From contig DBQI01000066.1 of assembly GCA_002305165.1 (NCBI GenBank), forward strand, positions 20,449 to 84,448: a stretch of DNA of 64,000 nucleotides. Reading direction: 5' to 3'. Positions 9,191 through 18,983 of this stretch are shown here, piece after piece. Within the stretch, counting starts at the first letter, position 1. Every line of letters begins with the position of its first letter. Origin of the DNA: Armatimonadetes bacterium UBA1398 (GTDB lineage: Bacteria; Armatimonadota; Zipacnadia; UBA1398). The position numbers and the translations under genes were made by a program. The notes beneath the pieces are model-generated. The model ran no database searches. It worked only from the letters and a program-made list of their open reading frames with translations, and was not told the DNA's origin.

Positions 9191-10018
9191 TTACAGCCCG
9201 CGGGCGTATCTCACCGCGGACTCGAAAATGGGTAGGCCACACGGGGTGCGCGGCCTGCGAGTCCAGTCGGGGGCCTGCAGGGGGTCGATCGCGTTCTCCG
9301 GATGGGGCATCATGCCGAACACGTTGCCTCTCTCGTTGCAGATGCCGGCGATGTCCGCGATGGACCCGTTCGGGTTGTAGGGGAACTCGCCGCCCGCCGG
9401 TGAGCCGTCGGGCTTCACGTAGCGGAAGACGATCTGACCGGCCGCTTCCAGTCGCTTCAGATCCTCCTCAGCCGTATCGGGCGCGAAGGCGAACTTCCCC
9501 TCGCCGTGGGCGATGGGCACGAGAAGGTTGTCCTCTGGGACCTCGCTGACCCAGATGCAGGGGGTGCTCGCTTCCCGCTTCAGTTCGGCGAAGCGGCTCT
9601 GGAATCGGCCGATGTCGTTCTGGATCAGGGCGGCTTCCGGCTCGTCAGGCAGCGTGCCGGCCCAGCCTGGGAGACAGCCGAGTTCGAGAAGAACCTGGAA
9701 GCCGTTGCATACGCCCCCTACCGGCCGACCGGACTCGATGAAGCTCTTGATCTGATCGCCCAGATCAGCGTGTATCCGAGCCGCCCAGATGGCCCCTCCC
9801 CGGACGGCATCCCCGGCGGAGAAGCCGCCGGGGATGAACAGAATGTCGTAGTCGTCCAGGGTGCGGTGGAGATCCTGCGGGACCGTGTCCGAGTGAGCGA
9901 GCTGCTTGAGGTGCACCAGTTCGACGCGATCGGCGCCCGCCGCCTCGAAAGCCGCCTGAGCGTCCTCCTCGCGGTTGGTGCCCTCGATCCTCATCACGCA
10001 CACGCGAACCTGGCCCAT
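9191..10018 (-). CDS. purQ: Phosphoribosylformylglycinamidine synthase, glutaminase subunit
   Basis: A 275-residue class I glutamine amidotransferase. PurQ hallmarks are the N-terminal VRVCVMRIEGTNREED, GGFSAGD (64-70), the nucleophile Cys104 in GGVCNGFQ, and the His239/Glu241 pair in MMPHPEN. It supplies ammonia from glutamine to PurL for the fourth step of purine synthesis. The ATG at 10018 is favoured over the longer frame to 10132, which would run into the upstream gene. The protein is about 40-50 residues longer than the common 225-residue PurQ, matching the long form seen in some thermophiles and related phyla. No purS or purL lies in this window; it follows the phosphofructokinase gene by 13 nt and is likely cotranscribed with it. 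Confidence 0.92.
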   Translation of the reverse strand: MGQVRVCVMRIEGTNREEDAQAAFEAAGADRVELVHLKQLAHSDTVPQDLHRTLDDYDILFIPGGFSAGDAVRGGAIWAARIHADLGDQIKSFIESGRPVGGVCNGFQVLLELGCLPGWAGTLPDEPEAALIQNDIGRFQSRFAELKREASTPCIWVSEVPEDNLLVPIAHGEGKFAFAPDTAEEDLKRLEAAGQIVFRYVKPDGSPAGGEFPYNPNGSIADIAGICNERGNVFGMMPHPENAIDPLQAPDWTRRPRTPCGLPIFESAVRYARGL

Positions 10019-10031
10019 AGGGGAGCGCCTC

Positions 10032-11258
<1,227 letters not shown>

Positions 11259-11322
11259 GTAACGGACTTCCCTTCGATGCTTGGGCGACTCTCAGGAGCA
11301 CGAGTAAGCGTGCCAGAGTCGG

Positions 11323-11351
11323 ATTGTAGCATAGGGACCCAGGGGGTTGAA
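11323..11351 (-). promoter_or_regulatory. Putative promoter of pfp-purQ
   Basis: Read on the minus strand: TTCAAC (11346-11351), 17-nt spacer, TACAAT (11323-11328). The -10 hexamer matches five of six consensus bases and is preceded by TGC, an extended -10. The -35 is weak (three of six). It sits about 65 nt before the pfp ATG in otherwise GC-rich DNA, which makes the AT-rich element stand out. Confidence 0.45.
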
Positions 11352-11431
11352 GGCGAGGACCAAGGGGCAGGTCACAACGCCGCCACTGGTGCATAGTCAG
11401 AAGTAGCTGTTTCACAAAGGGGGTTCCCTCC

Positions 11432-14400
11432 GTGCTCCACCTGTCGCTTCTCAGTCTGACCCTCTGCACCGGCGCGGCCCTGAATGCCGGCTCCGTCGGG
11501 CTCGAACTCGATGAGGCCGGCCGACCCGTGCGCCTCGTCGGGCCCGACTCGGCGGCTGACATAGGGGGCGTTTACTTCCGGCTGGAGTGGGCTGGCAGGG
11601 GTGAGGCGCCCGACGGCGATTGGCCACTGACACTGGTGGAGGAGGTTGAGGAGAAGCGGTCGCTCACCGTTCTGCGCGTGCAGTCTCCGTGGGAGCTGGC
11701 GGTCGACTACTGGGCTCCATCGGAGTGGTGCATTGCACGGCAGGCTCGCGTGAGGAATCTGTCCGATGAGGTCCAGGAGGTGCTGGGCGCGTCTTATGTG
11801 GTGCAGGGCTCGAACGTCACCACGTACGCGATCGCGCCAGCGTTTCACCTCCGGGCTGGCGATGGCGACCTTGCAGCCGCCCTGTGCGAGAGCACCGACC
11901 CCGCCTCGGTCGCGGTGACGGACGAGGGCGCCGAGCACCGCGTCGGCGTGCGGGCGCGCGTGCAGCCAGGGGAGACGGTGACGCTTGATCCCCAGTACCT
12001 GTGGCTCGCCGAGGGCGATGCGGAGCTGGCGCCGCCTCGACTACAGGAGTGGTACCGCCTCGTCGGTCTCATGCCGCCCAGCGACCGGCCGGAGTGGGCC
12101 CAGGACGCCGTGATCTACTCCACACACCCAGGCGGCCACATCGACTCGTGGTTCCAGGACATCGGCGGGTTCGGGAACCTGCAGGCGCAACTCCCGTACG
12201 TCGAATGGCTCGGCGCGAACACCCTGTGGCTCCTGCCGATCTACACCTACTGCGTCGACGGGCGACTGGGCGATGGCTGTCCCTACGGCCCCGCGGACTT
12301 CTACGAGATAGAACCCGCTCTGGGCGGCGAGGAGGCCGCGCGGGAGTTCGTCGATGCGGCCCACGCTCGAGGGATGCGGGTCCTGATCGACATCGTGCCC
12401 CACGGCGGCTCCGACCCGCACGTGGCTGGTAGGCCGGAATGGCGACTGCGGAACGAGGATGGCACCTTCAAGGAGGTGTTCGGCTGGACGTGCGACTACG
12501 GCGCATCCGGCTGGCAGGATGTGATGGCGGACGTCGCCCACACGTGGGTCCGCCACCTCGGCATCGACGGCTACCGGGTGGATGTCAGCGAGGGAATGGG
12601 TGAGAACCTCGGCCCGGACGTGGAGAGGCCCTCCTACGCGGCGCGAGGCGGGCCCATCGCCCTGCTCGGACGGATGCGCGAGGGGGCGCGCGCCAGCAAC
12701 CCCGACGCCATCCTCTTCCCCGAGGGATTCGATCGTCTGCCGTGGCTTCCGCACACCGACATCTCCTACGGCTTTCGGCTGTTCTTCTGGCTGAAGGCTC
12801 AGCAAGGGCGGGTGGGCTCGGAGACGGGTCGCTGGGCGGACCTGCTCACGAGGTACCTTCGCGAGGAGGAGGCCCAGGCGCCGGCAGGGACACTCATCGC
12901 TCGGCAGCTCACGAACCACGATATGGATCGCGACCACGGGCATGTGACCCACTCGTTCGGGGTGGGAGCTTCACAGGCGCTCATGGCGGCGCTGTCCGCC
13001 GCTCGGGGCGTGCCCTTCGTCTACCAGGAGCAGGAGCGAGGCGCCGAACTGCTCTACGCCCGCCTGTTCCAGACGCGCGACGCCCTGCCCGAACTGCGGC
13101 GGGGTGATGTGCTCTACGGGCCGGTGGAGGCCCCCAAAGAGGTCTTCACGGTCTGGCGTTGGACGCCGGAGGGCGCGACCCTCGCTCTGGTCAACTTTGC
13201 CGGCCAGACAGTCACGGGCGAGGTGGTCCTGGACGCGGACCGTCTTCCCTGCCCCGCCGGAGCGAAACGGGTGGGCGATGTCTGGAGTGGAGAGGTCCGA
13301 GCCGACGGATGGACTGGGGACTCCCCCCTGGCGCTGGCCGTCACACTGGAACCCTACGAGGCGGCATTCCTGGCTGTCCGCCCCGAGGATGCGGTCCTGC
13401 CACATGTGCCGCCCGTGGCGCCTCCCGACACAGCGCCCGGCCAGCCGGCCGTTCCCCGGGTCGAAGGCTTCCTGACGTCTCTCGACCCAGCGGAGCTGCT
13501 GCCGCTCCCAGGCGGAGCGGTGGCCATCACCGCGGCCGATGAGGAGGGCGCCCACACCATCAGCCTAGACCCCGATCGGGTTGACGACGTCGGCGAGCGG
13601 GTATTCGGCGCCCGCGTGCTCTTCCCGGGCGCGAGGCGGTGGATGGTGAACACCGCCTCCGGTCCTCTCGAGGGCGTCCACGTGCCGCGTCACCGTGACT
13701 GGACTCCATCGACGGGATACGGCACCTCCCCAGGGCTGCACGCAGGGATCCACTCTCCTAACCGGTTGTGGGAGTCCGCGATGCACCCTCTCCACCCCGA
13801 CGCGGGGTTCGTTGCCGTCAGTACGCCTTCGGGCCAGTGGCGTGTGGAACTCCCCGTTCTGTCCCCGACGCTGTCGGTGTACCTGGACGATGGCTCATCG
13901 CGAGGAGACGACGGTGTGCTCAAGCTCGTCATCGCTGCCGCCGACCCCTTCGCCGCGAGGGTGCAGCGCAGCCCCGGCGTGATCGTCGGCGAGGGTGACG
14001 ATGCCCGGGCGACGCCTGTGTCGATCTCCTTCAGGCTGAACGAAAGCCTCAACACGGCGTGGGAATCGCTCGCGGAGGGAACGGACTACCACACCCCCGC
14101 CCGCCTGCCGTCCCAGGTGGCGGGGGACGTAGACGCCAACGCGCAGGGGGGCATGCTCTACCTGCCCCAGCCGGGCGCAATGCAGTACGGCATGGAGATC
14201 CCTGCGGCGGGCGAGTGGCATGTGTGGATCGAACTGCGCCGGTCTGAGCGGGCGGTGGATGGCGCCGACCTCGATGATGGCTACGCATTGACCATCGACG
14301 GACAGCCGACCGCGTTCCGTTGGATCGGCCGCACCCGCCACGCCGTGGGCAACAGCTACGTGGACTGGGTGGCCCTCGAACCGACGGAGCTTGCCGAGGG

Positions 14401-14491
14401 CCCTCATGCTCTGCGCGTCACGACTCTAAAGCCGTGGTGCGCCGTGGGTGAGAGAGTGCTGCTGACCAGGGATCCGCAGTGGACGCCCTGA
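11432..14491 (+). CDS. Large secreted GH13-type (alpha-amylase superfamily) enzyme
   Basis: A 1019-residue protein with a signal-like N-terminus (LHLSLLSLTLCTGAAL). An N-terminal beta domain (about 15-215) precedes an alpha-amylase barrel (about 220-600). Conserved GH13 regions are visible: DIVPHGG (region I), GYRVDVSEG with nucleophile Asp384, LFPEGF with acid/base Glu431, and NHD with Asp497. Region I lacks the usual Asn-His, having Pro-His instead. After the barrel come a beta-sandwich and a C-terminal domain (about 860-1015: YLPQPGAMQYGMEIPAAGEWHVWIEL) resembling a carbohydrate-binding module. It would act outside the cytoplasm on alpha-glucans or related sugars. Start: GTG with AAAGGGGG 8 nt upstream. 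The divergent pfp promoter lies just upstream; the pseudopilin gene converges with it 6 nt after its stop. Confidence 0.82.
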   Translation: MLHLSLLSLTLCTGAALNAGSVGLELDEAGRPVRLVGPDSAADIGGVYFRLEWAGRGEAPDGDWPLTLVEEVEEKRSLTVLRVQSPWELAVDYWAPSEWCIARQARVRNLSDEVQEVLGASYVVQGSNVTTYAIAPAFHLRAGDGDLAAALCESTDPASVAVTDEGAEHRVGVRARVQPGETVTLDPQYLWLAEGDAELAPPRLQEWYRLVGLMPPSDRPEWAQDAVIYSTHPGGHIDSWFQDIGGFGNLQAQLPYVEWLGANTLWLLPIYTYCVDGRLGDGCPYGPADFYEIEPALGGEEAAREFVDAAHARGMRVLIDIVPHGGSDPHVAGRPEWRLRNEDGTFKEVFGWTCDYGASGWQDVMADVAHTWVRHLGIDGYRVDVSEGMGENLGPDVERPSYAARGGPIALLGRMREGARASNPDAILFPEGFDRLPWLPHTDISYGFRLFFWLKAQQGRVGSETGRWADLLTRYLREEEAQAPAGTLIARQLTNHDMDRDHGHVTHSFGVGASQALMAALSAARGVPFVYQEQERGAELLYARLFQTRDALPELRRGDVLYGPVEAPKEVFTVWRWTPEGATLALVNFAGQTVTGEVVLDADRLPCPAGAKRVGDVWSGEVRADGWTGDSPLALAVTLEPYEAAFLAVRPEDAVLPHVPPVAPPDTAPGQPAVPRVEGFLTSLDPAELLPLPGGAVAITAADEEGAHTISLDPDRVDDVGERVFGARVLFPGARRWMVNTASGPLEGVHVPRHRDWTPSTGYGTSPGLHAGIHSPNRLWESAMHPLHPDAGFVAVSTPSGQWRVELPVLSPTLSVYLDDGSSRGDDGVLKLVIAAADPFAARVQRSPGVIVGEGDDARATPVSISFRLNESLNTAWESLAEGTDYHTPARLPSQVAGDVDANAQGGMLYLPQPGAMQYGMEIPAAGEWHVWIELRRSERAVDGADLDDGYALTIDGQPTAFRWIGRTRHAVGNSYVDWVALEPTELAEGPHALRVTTLKPWCAVGERVLLTRDPQWTP

Positions 14492-14497
14492 CCGCGG

Positions 14498-15250
14498 CTA
14501 CTCGCAGGCGAAGAAGCGCTCGCCCCACTGCCAGTTCGGGTCCAGCGTGCGGCCCAACTGGGTCCATTTGCTGTGCCCGTCAGCGAACCCATAGTTGGAG
14601 CCGCCATTGTGGCGCACCTCGTCCATATTGACGATGCGCACGTCGATCTGATCGTTAATCTCCTGTAGCGTGGCGTGGGTGAGCGGGATGGTGTTCGCGT
14701 ACGGCTTGCGCGGATGCCATGGGTGGCAGCATCCGTATGGGTCCTCGTTCTCCTCCTGCTCCACGATGGCGATCGTCTCGGCAGGCGACCCGACTGCGGC
14801 CATCCGCACCACGCGGTAGGGTCGCGGGGCGCCAGCGGCGAGGCTGAACTTGTCGCGCGGCAGCACGGCCTCGTTCGGCACGTAGCTCGAACGCGGCAGC
14901 ATCACGTCCTCGGGGATCTGGGGCAGCGCCGTCGGCTCGGGGTCGGACGGGCAGATCCACACCTGCTCGTTCCGTATGTACGGCAACGTGAGCGAGGAGA
15001 CGTGCGTCCGGCCATCGGACCCGTTGAGCCCGTTGTTGTAGAGATAGGTTGGCGGGTAGACCTCGTTCCAGTCCTGGGCGTACATCATGACGGCTGTGCC
15101 CAGCTGTCGGGTGTTCGACAGGCAGACCGTCTGGCGCGCCTTCTCGCGTGCCTTCGCGAACACCGGGAAGAGGATCGCTGCCAGGATGGCGATGATGGCA
15201 ATGACAACGAGCAGTTCGATAAGCGTGAAGCCGTGTTTACGGAGCAGCAT
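14498..15250 (-). CDS. DUF1559-type prepilin-like protein (type II pseudopilin family)
   Basis: A 250-residue protein with a type IV prepilin leader, MLLRKHG then FTLIELLVVIAIIAILAAIL (methylated Phe expected after the Gly), a hydrophobic helix and FPVFAKAREKARQ. Downstream are a conserved cysteine (VCLSN), YAQDWNE, ICPSDP and GFADGHSKW, the last matching the H-x-D-G segment typical of DUF1559/SBP_bac_10-like pseudopilins. These proteins are abundant in Armatimonadota and Planctomycetes; their role is unclear, probably cell-surface pseudopili. The ATG at 15250 is preferred over a frame reaching 15283 because the leader begins there; GAAGGG lies 8 nt before it. It is an isolated copy with no secretion machinery nearby. 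Confidence 0.9.
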   Translation of the reverse strand: MLLRKHGFTLIELLVVIAIIAILAAILFPVFAKAREKARQTVCLSNTRQLGTAVMMYAQDWNEVYPPTYLYNNGLNGSDGRTHVSSLTLPYIRNEQVWICPSDPEPTALPQIPEDVMLPRSSYVPNEAVLPRDKFSLAAGAPRPYRVVRMAAVGSPAETIAIVEQEENEDPYGCCHPWHPRKPYANTIPLTHATLQEINDQIDVRIVNMDEVRHNGGSNYGFADGHSKWTQLGRTLDPNWQWGERFFACE

Positions 15251-15515
15251 CGGAGGTACCCTTCGGTGCAACTTGGGTGCCACTACGCCACCTGTGCGCG
15301 CGACCCTTCCCTGAGGGCCTTTGCAGTTGTCCCGGCCCTGAGCGAATCGGCCCCGAAACAGTTGCGCCCCTTGTGCACAGGATGGGCTAACATGGTTATG
15401 GTGGCGCTGGGCGTCCCACCACCCCTTCTGCCACCCAGCAGGCCCACCAGCGCCCGGCGCCGCCTCTCTCCGCAGTTGACACCCCGACGGTCACACTGCA
15501 CCATAACGGTCTAGC

Positions 15516-15591
15516 GCGCCCGTAGCTCAGCGGATAGAGCGCCGGCCTCCGGAGCCGTAGGTCGACCGTTCGAATCGGTCCGGGCGCGCCA
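15516..15591 (+). tRNA. tRNA-Arg(CCG)
   Basis: 76 nt with a full cloverleaf: acceptor GCGCCCG/CGGGCGC, D stem GCTC/GAGC, anticodon loop CTCCGGA giving anticodon CCG (reads CGG), T stem GACCG/CGGTC with TTCGAAT loop, discriminator G and encoded CCA. One C-T mismatch at the top of the anticodon stem. First of four tRNA genes flanking tadA. Confidence 0.93.
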
Positions 15592-15611
15592 TCTCTCTCT
15601 TGGGGTCGAGC

Positions 15612-15688
15612 GGTCCCGTAGCTCAGGTGGATAGAGCAGGAACCTCCTAAGTTCAAGGTCGCCCGTTCGAGTCGGGCCGGGACCGCCA
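15612..15688 (+). tRNA. tRNA-Arg(CCT)
   Basis: 77 nt cloverleaf: acceptor GGTCCCG/CGGGACC, D stem GCTC/GAGC, anticodon loop CTCCTAA giving CCT (reads AGG), T stem GCCCG/CGGGC with TTCGAGT loop, discriminator G and encoded CCA. One mismatch at the top of the anticodon stem. It begins 20 nt after tRNA-Arg(CCG) and ends 21 nt before tadA. Confidence 0.93.
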
Positions 15689-15709
15689 TATCACCTGAGG
15701 TTGCCTCCG

Positions 15710-16183
15710 ATGAACGAACTGACCCGCGACGAATCCTTCATGGCCCAGGCGCTTCTCGAGGCGGGGCTCGCCCAGAAGCATGGTGACGTACCCGTCGGCG
15801 CTGTTGTGGTATGTGATGGGGACATCGTCGGCCGTGGGCACAACCGCCGCGAGGTCGATGCCGACCCCACCGCTCACGCCGAGATCCTCGCGATCCGCGA
15901 GGCGGCCAGGGAGCGCGGAACCTGGTATCTGGATGGGGCCCAGATCTTCGTGACACTCGAGCCCTGCGCCATGTGCGCGGGCGCTATCGTCCTCTCCAGG
16001 ATCGCCCGGGTCGTCTACGGGGCCGATGACCCGAAGGCGGGAGCGTGCGGCGGGGTACTTGACATCACGGGTGACACCCGGCTGAATCACCAACCGTCTG
16101 TAGTGGGTGGAGTCATGCGAGAGGAGTGCTCGGAGCTGATCCGAAACTTCTTCCGCGGACTGCGAGCCGGAGGTAACATATAG
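15710..16183 (+). CDS. tadA: tRNA-specific adenosine deaminase
   Basis: A 157-residue deaminase of the TadA type. The zinc and catalytic motif is HAE (56-58) with PCAMC (85-89); DVPVGAVVV and the RxRI/YGADDPKAGA tail also match TadA. It converts A34 to inosine in tRNA-Arg(ACG). The ATG at 15710 is chosen over an in-frame TTG at 15701 because GAGG at 15697-15700 is 9 nt from the ATG and no distance from the TTG. It is placed between two tRNA-Arg and two tRNA-Ser genes on the same strand and may be transcribed with them. Its substrate tRNA-Arg(ACG) is not among the four. Confidence 0.93.
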   Translation: MNELTRDESFMAQALLEAGLAQKHGDVPVGAVVVCDGDIVGRGHNRREVDADPTAHAEILAIREAARERGTWYLDGAQIFVTLEPCAMCAGAIVLSRIARVVYGADDPKAGACGGVLDITGDTRLNHQPSVVGGVMREECSELIRNFFRGLRAGGNI

Positions 16184-16220
16184 TAGTCTTGCGCCGGCAC
16201 TCCGGCCGGCGCCTATGCGC

Positions 16221-16314
16221 GGAGTGGTGTCCGAGTCGGTTGAAGGAGCTCGCCTCGAAAGCGAGTAGGGTGCCAAAAGCGCCCTCGTGGGTTCGAATCC
16301 CACCCACTCCGCCA
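16221..16314 (+). tRNA. tRNA-Ser(CGA)
   Basis: 94 nt, class II with a long variable arm. Acceptor GGAGTGG/CCACTCC, anticodon stem CTCGC/GCGAG with loop CTCGAAA, anticodon CGA (reads TCG), variable arm built on GGGTGC/GCGCCC, T stem GTGGG/CCCAC, discriminator G and encoded CCA. Confidence 0.93.
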
Positions 16315-16365
16315 CCGAGACAACTCGACGGGCCCTAGTGGTTCAGTATGTAGGTTCCGCTACGC

Positions 16366-16459
16366 GGAGTGGTGTCCGAGCTGGCCTAAGGAGCGCGCCT
16401 GGAGAGCGCGTAGGGTACTAGACGTGCCCTCGTGGGTTCGAATCCCACCCACTCCGCCA
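16366..16459 (+). tRNA. tRNA-Ser(GGA)
   Basis: 94 nt, class II. Acceptor GGAGTGG/CCACTCC, anticodon stem CGCGC/GCGCG with loop CTGGAGA, anticodon GGA (reads TCC/TCT), long variable arm, T stem GTGGG/CCCAC, discriminator G and encoded CCA. It starts 52 nt after the first tRNA-Ser, and its 3' end is 1 nt from the stop codon of the convergent gene. Confidence 0.93.
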
Positions 16460-16460
16460 T

Positions 16461-18422
16461 TCACTCGCCCCGAGCGAGTCTGGCAGCCTGCCCCACCGCG
16501 CGGAGCAACGCTACATCCTCGGCCCCAACCGTAACCGCCGACCCCATACAGCCGCCAGCGCCAACCTCGACCGAGGCGGCAGTCCACGTTCCGGGCAGAT
16601 CGACCTCACGCGCCTCAGAGGCGTGGTTCACAAGCAGCAGGAGCGCATCATCACCCTGCTGCGCCGTGATCCAGGAGATGTCTGCTGTGGGCCCGCGGTC
16701 CATGGGCTGAACGGCCTCGCACATGGCCCCGACCAAGTCAGCGAAGAACCCCAGCCTGGCTGACTGCCTCCCCCATCCCTCCTGCATGAACTCGGGCGTA
16801 GAGAGGTACACGCGGCCCTCGCCGAAGCGGTTCTCGAGGAGCACCGGCTCGCCCCCCGTCGAGCTGGCCAGCACGCGAGCGGAGAGGGGTTCCACCTCAA
16901 CGGGCGCGTACCACGGCTCCTTCCAGGCGCCTGGTTCGAGGCTGAACACGGGTTCCTGGAGGTGGATGTCGGTCGCAGAGAAGATGCGCGTCCAGGCGCG
17001 GCCACCCATACCGAGGGACACGCCCCAAAGGTGCGGGTCGTCGACCCAATCCTCGCGCCAACACAGCTGCAGCGCGTTGATGAGCAGCGTTCCTCCCCCC
17101 TCGACGTACGCTCGCAGAGTCGAGTGCAAGGAGGGGGTCATCTCCAGGCCGCCCAGGCATACGACCGCACGGTAGGCGCTCAGTTCCAGAGACGAGACAT
17201 CCGACGAGACAATGTCGAACGGCCCGTGCGGCGTCGCGGCGAAGTAGCCCGGGTAGATGTCGGATCGCTCCTCGACGGCTTCGAAGGTCCGGCCGAACCC
17301 CGGGAGCAGCACATCGAGGTAGGAACTGAGCATCCGGTCGGTGCGGTCTGTCGGCAGCTTGCCCCAGACGGTCTCCTCGAGCGCCCAGTTGATGCCGAGG
17401 TGGGCCGGACACCAGCCGTTGTCCCGATCGACGAGCACGGCCAGGCCTGGGGTAGGCTCGATGGGCTCCGAGTGCTCCCGCGCGTAGGCCCAGAAGTCGG
17501 CCAACTCGCGTCCCCACGGCCCCAGCCGGAAGCCTCCGTTGCCGTCGCCGGAGAGCAGTGGCGGCGTGTCCTGGGTGCAGAGCAGCCGTGCGCCCGAGAC
17601 GTAGGAGAGGTAGAGGCACCTGCGGAGCGACGACGCTGAGTGGCCGCCGCCCATTGTGGCCTGCTCGATGGGCCACATCGCCTTGTCCTCGGTAGGGATC
17701 TGGCCGATCCACCAGGGCGAGATCCACACGCCCCACTCTCCGCGGAACTGCCGCGCGCCGCCTCGAAGGTAGGCGAGTTGCAGTTCGGTGGTCGGTAGGT
17801 GCTCCAGAAGCTCGGCGATCACCAACGGCGAACCAGAGCGCCAGCCGCTGTGGTGGTAGGTCATGCACAGGTTAGGCAGGAAGCGGCCGCCCCATCCGTC
17901 GTACCGTTGTCGCAGACGGGCCAGCTCGCCCTCGAAGCTCAGCCGTCCCCCTGCGCGCGTCTGGTAACGGAAGAGCTCAGGGCTGCGCGTCCGGAAACTC
18001 GGCCGCAGGCCCTGCTGGTGCATGTCAGCGTCGAGCTCTTCCCCGTGCAGCCACCACAGCCGATCCCCCACGAGCAGGCCGATGGCGCGCACTTCGCTCT
18101 CATCGAGGAACTCATCGGCGTGGCCGCCATACTGGTAGCCGCCGGGCCGGAGCGTGTCGCCGAGACCGCGACGCACGCTCACCATGAAGTGCATGTCGTT
18201 GCGCACGGCTACCTCGACATCGCGGAGGGTAGTGTTCTCCTCATCCCAGGGGACGTTCGAGGTGGCGTAGACGGAGGCGGGGATCCACACGAAGTTGCCC
18301 AGGCCGAGGTCCGCCAGGGCCTGGATGTTCGTCTCGCCGTGGGCGCACCCGCCCACGAGCAGGGGTGTCTCCCCATCGCCGGGGTAGGCCATGAGCAAGG
18401 AGAGCAGCGCGAGTAGTCGCAT
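16461..18422 (-). CDS. Secreted protein with beta-galactosidase-type (GATase-like) domain
   Basis: A 653-residue product with a short signal-like N-terminus (MRLLALLSLLMAYPG). Residues about 20-340 have a barrel-like alternation with WIPASVYATSN, LWWLHGEELDADM and SGARLLCTQDTP. Residues about 400-560 (YRAVVCLGGLEMTP...YVEGGGTLLINALQL) resemble the trimerisation/GATase-like domain found after the catalytic barrel in GH42-type beta-galactosidases and relatives. The C-terminus is a small beta domain (LLLLVNHASEAREVDLPG). It is probably a glycosidase, but the catalytic residues could not be assigned with certainty. Start: the frame extends to 18632, but the ATG at 18422 has AGGGGGC about 8 nt upstream. 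It converges with tRNA-Ser(GGA), ending 1 nt from it, and the HIT gene is 31 nt upstream. Confidence 0.6.
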   Translation of the reverse strand: MRLLALLSLLMAYPGDGETPLLVGGCAHGETNIQALADLGLGNFVWIPASVYATSNVPWDEENTTLRDVEVAVRNDMHFMVSVRRGLGDTLRPGGYQYGGHADEFLDESEVRAIGLLVGDRLWWLHGEELDADMHQQGLRPSFRTRSPELFRYQTRAGGRLSFEGELARLRQRYDGWGGRFLPNLCMTYHHSGWRSGSPLVIAELLEHLPTTELQLAYLRGGARQFRGEWGVWISPWWIGQIPTEDKAMWPIEQATMGGGHSASSLRRCLYLSYVSGARLLCTQDTPPLLSGDGNGGFRLGPWGRELADFWAYAREHSEPIEPTPGLAVLVDRDNGWCPAHLGINWALEETVWGKLPTDRTDRMLSSYLDVLLPGFGRTFEAVEERSDIYPGYFAATPHGPFDIVSSDVSSLELSAYRAVVCLGGLEMTPSLHSTLRAYVEGGGTLLINALQLCWREDWVDDPHLWGVSLGMGGRAWTRIFSATDIHLQEPVFSLEPGAWKEPWYAPVEVEPLSARVLASSTGGEPVLLENRFGEGRVYLSTPEFMQEGWGRQSARLGFFADLVGAMCEAVQPMDRGPTADISWITAQQGDDALLLLVNHASEAREVDLPGTWTAASVEVGAGGCMGSAVTVGAEDVALLRAVGQAARLARGE

Positions 18423-18453
18423 GGCAGCGCCCCCTGGGGTCCGTTTCGATGAG

Positions 18454-18960
18454 CTACGCGTCCAGCCCGGCTCTCTCCATGGCGGCCGCGAACAGAGGCG
18501 CCAGCTCGTTGTAGGTCTCGTCCAGCGCCTGCACGACCACCTTGGTGGAGGAGATGACGCACAGGAAGCTGGTATCGCCGAACCACCGCGGGATGACGTG
18601 CATGTGGACATGGTCGGCGACACCGGCGCCACCCGCTTCGCCGAGGTTGTAGCCCACGTTGAAGCCTTGAGGGTGGGACCACTCGGTCAGCACCTGGATC
18701 GATAGCCGCATCAGCTCGGACATCTCGGCCAGTGCGCCGACGGAGAGGCTCGTCAGGTCGCCCGTGTGCTCGTAGGGAGGGATGAGCAGGTGGCCGTTGT
18801 TGTAGGGGTAGAGGTTCATGCACACGTAGGCGTGCTTCCCCTTGGCGAGAACGTGTCTCTCACGGTCGAGGCCCTCCCGTTGGTCAAGGCAGAAGGGGCA
18901 GCCGCTGCGCTCTTTGGACCGGATGTATCCCATCCGCCAAGGGGCCCATATCAGCTCCAT
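18454..18960 (-). CDS. HIT-family nucleotide hydrolase/transferase
   Basis: A 168-residue protein with the histidine triad HVHMHVIPRW (His117, His119, His121) and the family opening IWAPWRMGYI. It also has CPFC (21-24), probably zinc-binding, and NPY-type segments (LYPYNNGHLLIPP). This arrangement matches the long HIT branch, which includes AP4A phosphorylases and hydrolases of nucleotides. The start is uncertain: ATG 18960 fits homology, while an ATG at 19011 has a better upstream purine stretch (GAGG about 10 nt away) and would overlap the fumarase beta gene. The gene follows the fumarase subunits on the same strand and precedes the glycosidase-like gene. Confidence 0.85.
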   Translation of the reverse strand: MELIWAPWRMGYIRSKERSGCPFCLDQREGLDRERHVLAKGKHAYVCMNLYPYNNGHLLIPPYEHTGDLTSLSVGALAEMSELMRLSIQVLTEWSHPQGFNVGYNLGEAGGAGVADHVHMHVIPRWFGDTSFLCVISSTKVVVQALDETYNELAPLFAAAMERAGLDA

Positions 18961-18983
18961 GCCATGGTCCGCGCGATCCTCGC

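Noticed and set aside
15361..15393. TTGCGC ... TAACAT as a promoter for the tRNA cluster
   Set aside because: Spacer is about 20 nt and it lies roughly 120 nt upstream of the first tRNA; too weak to call.
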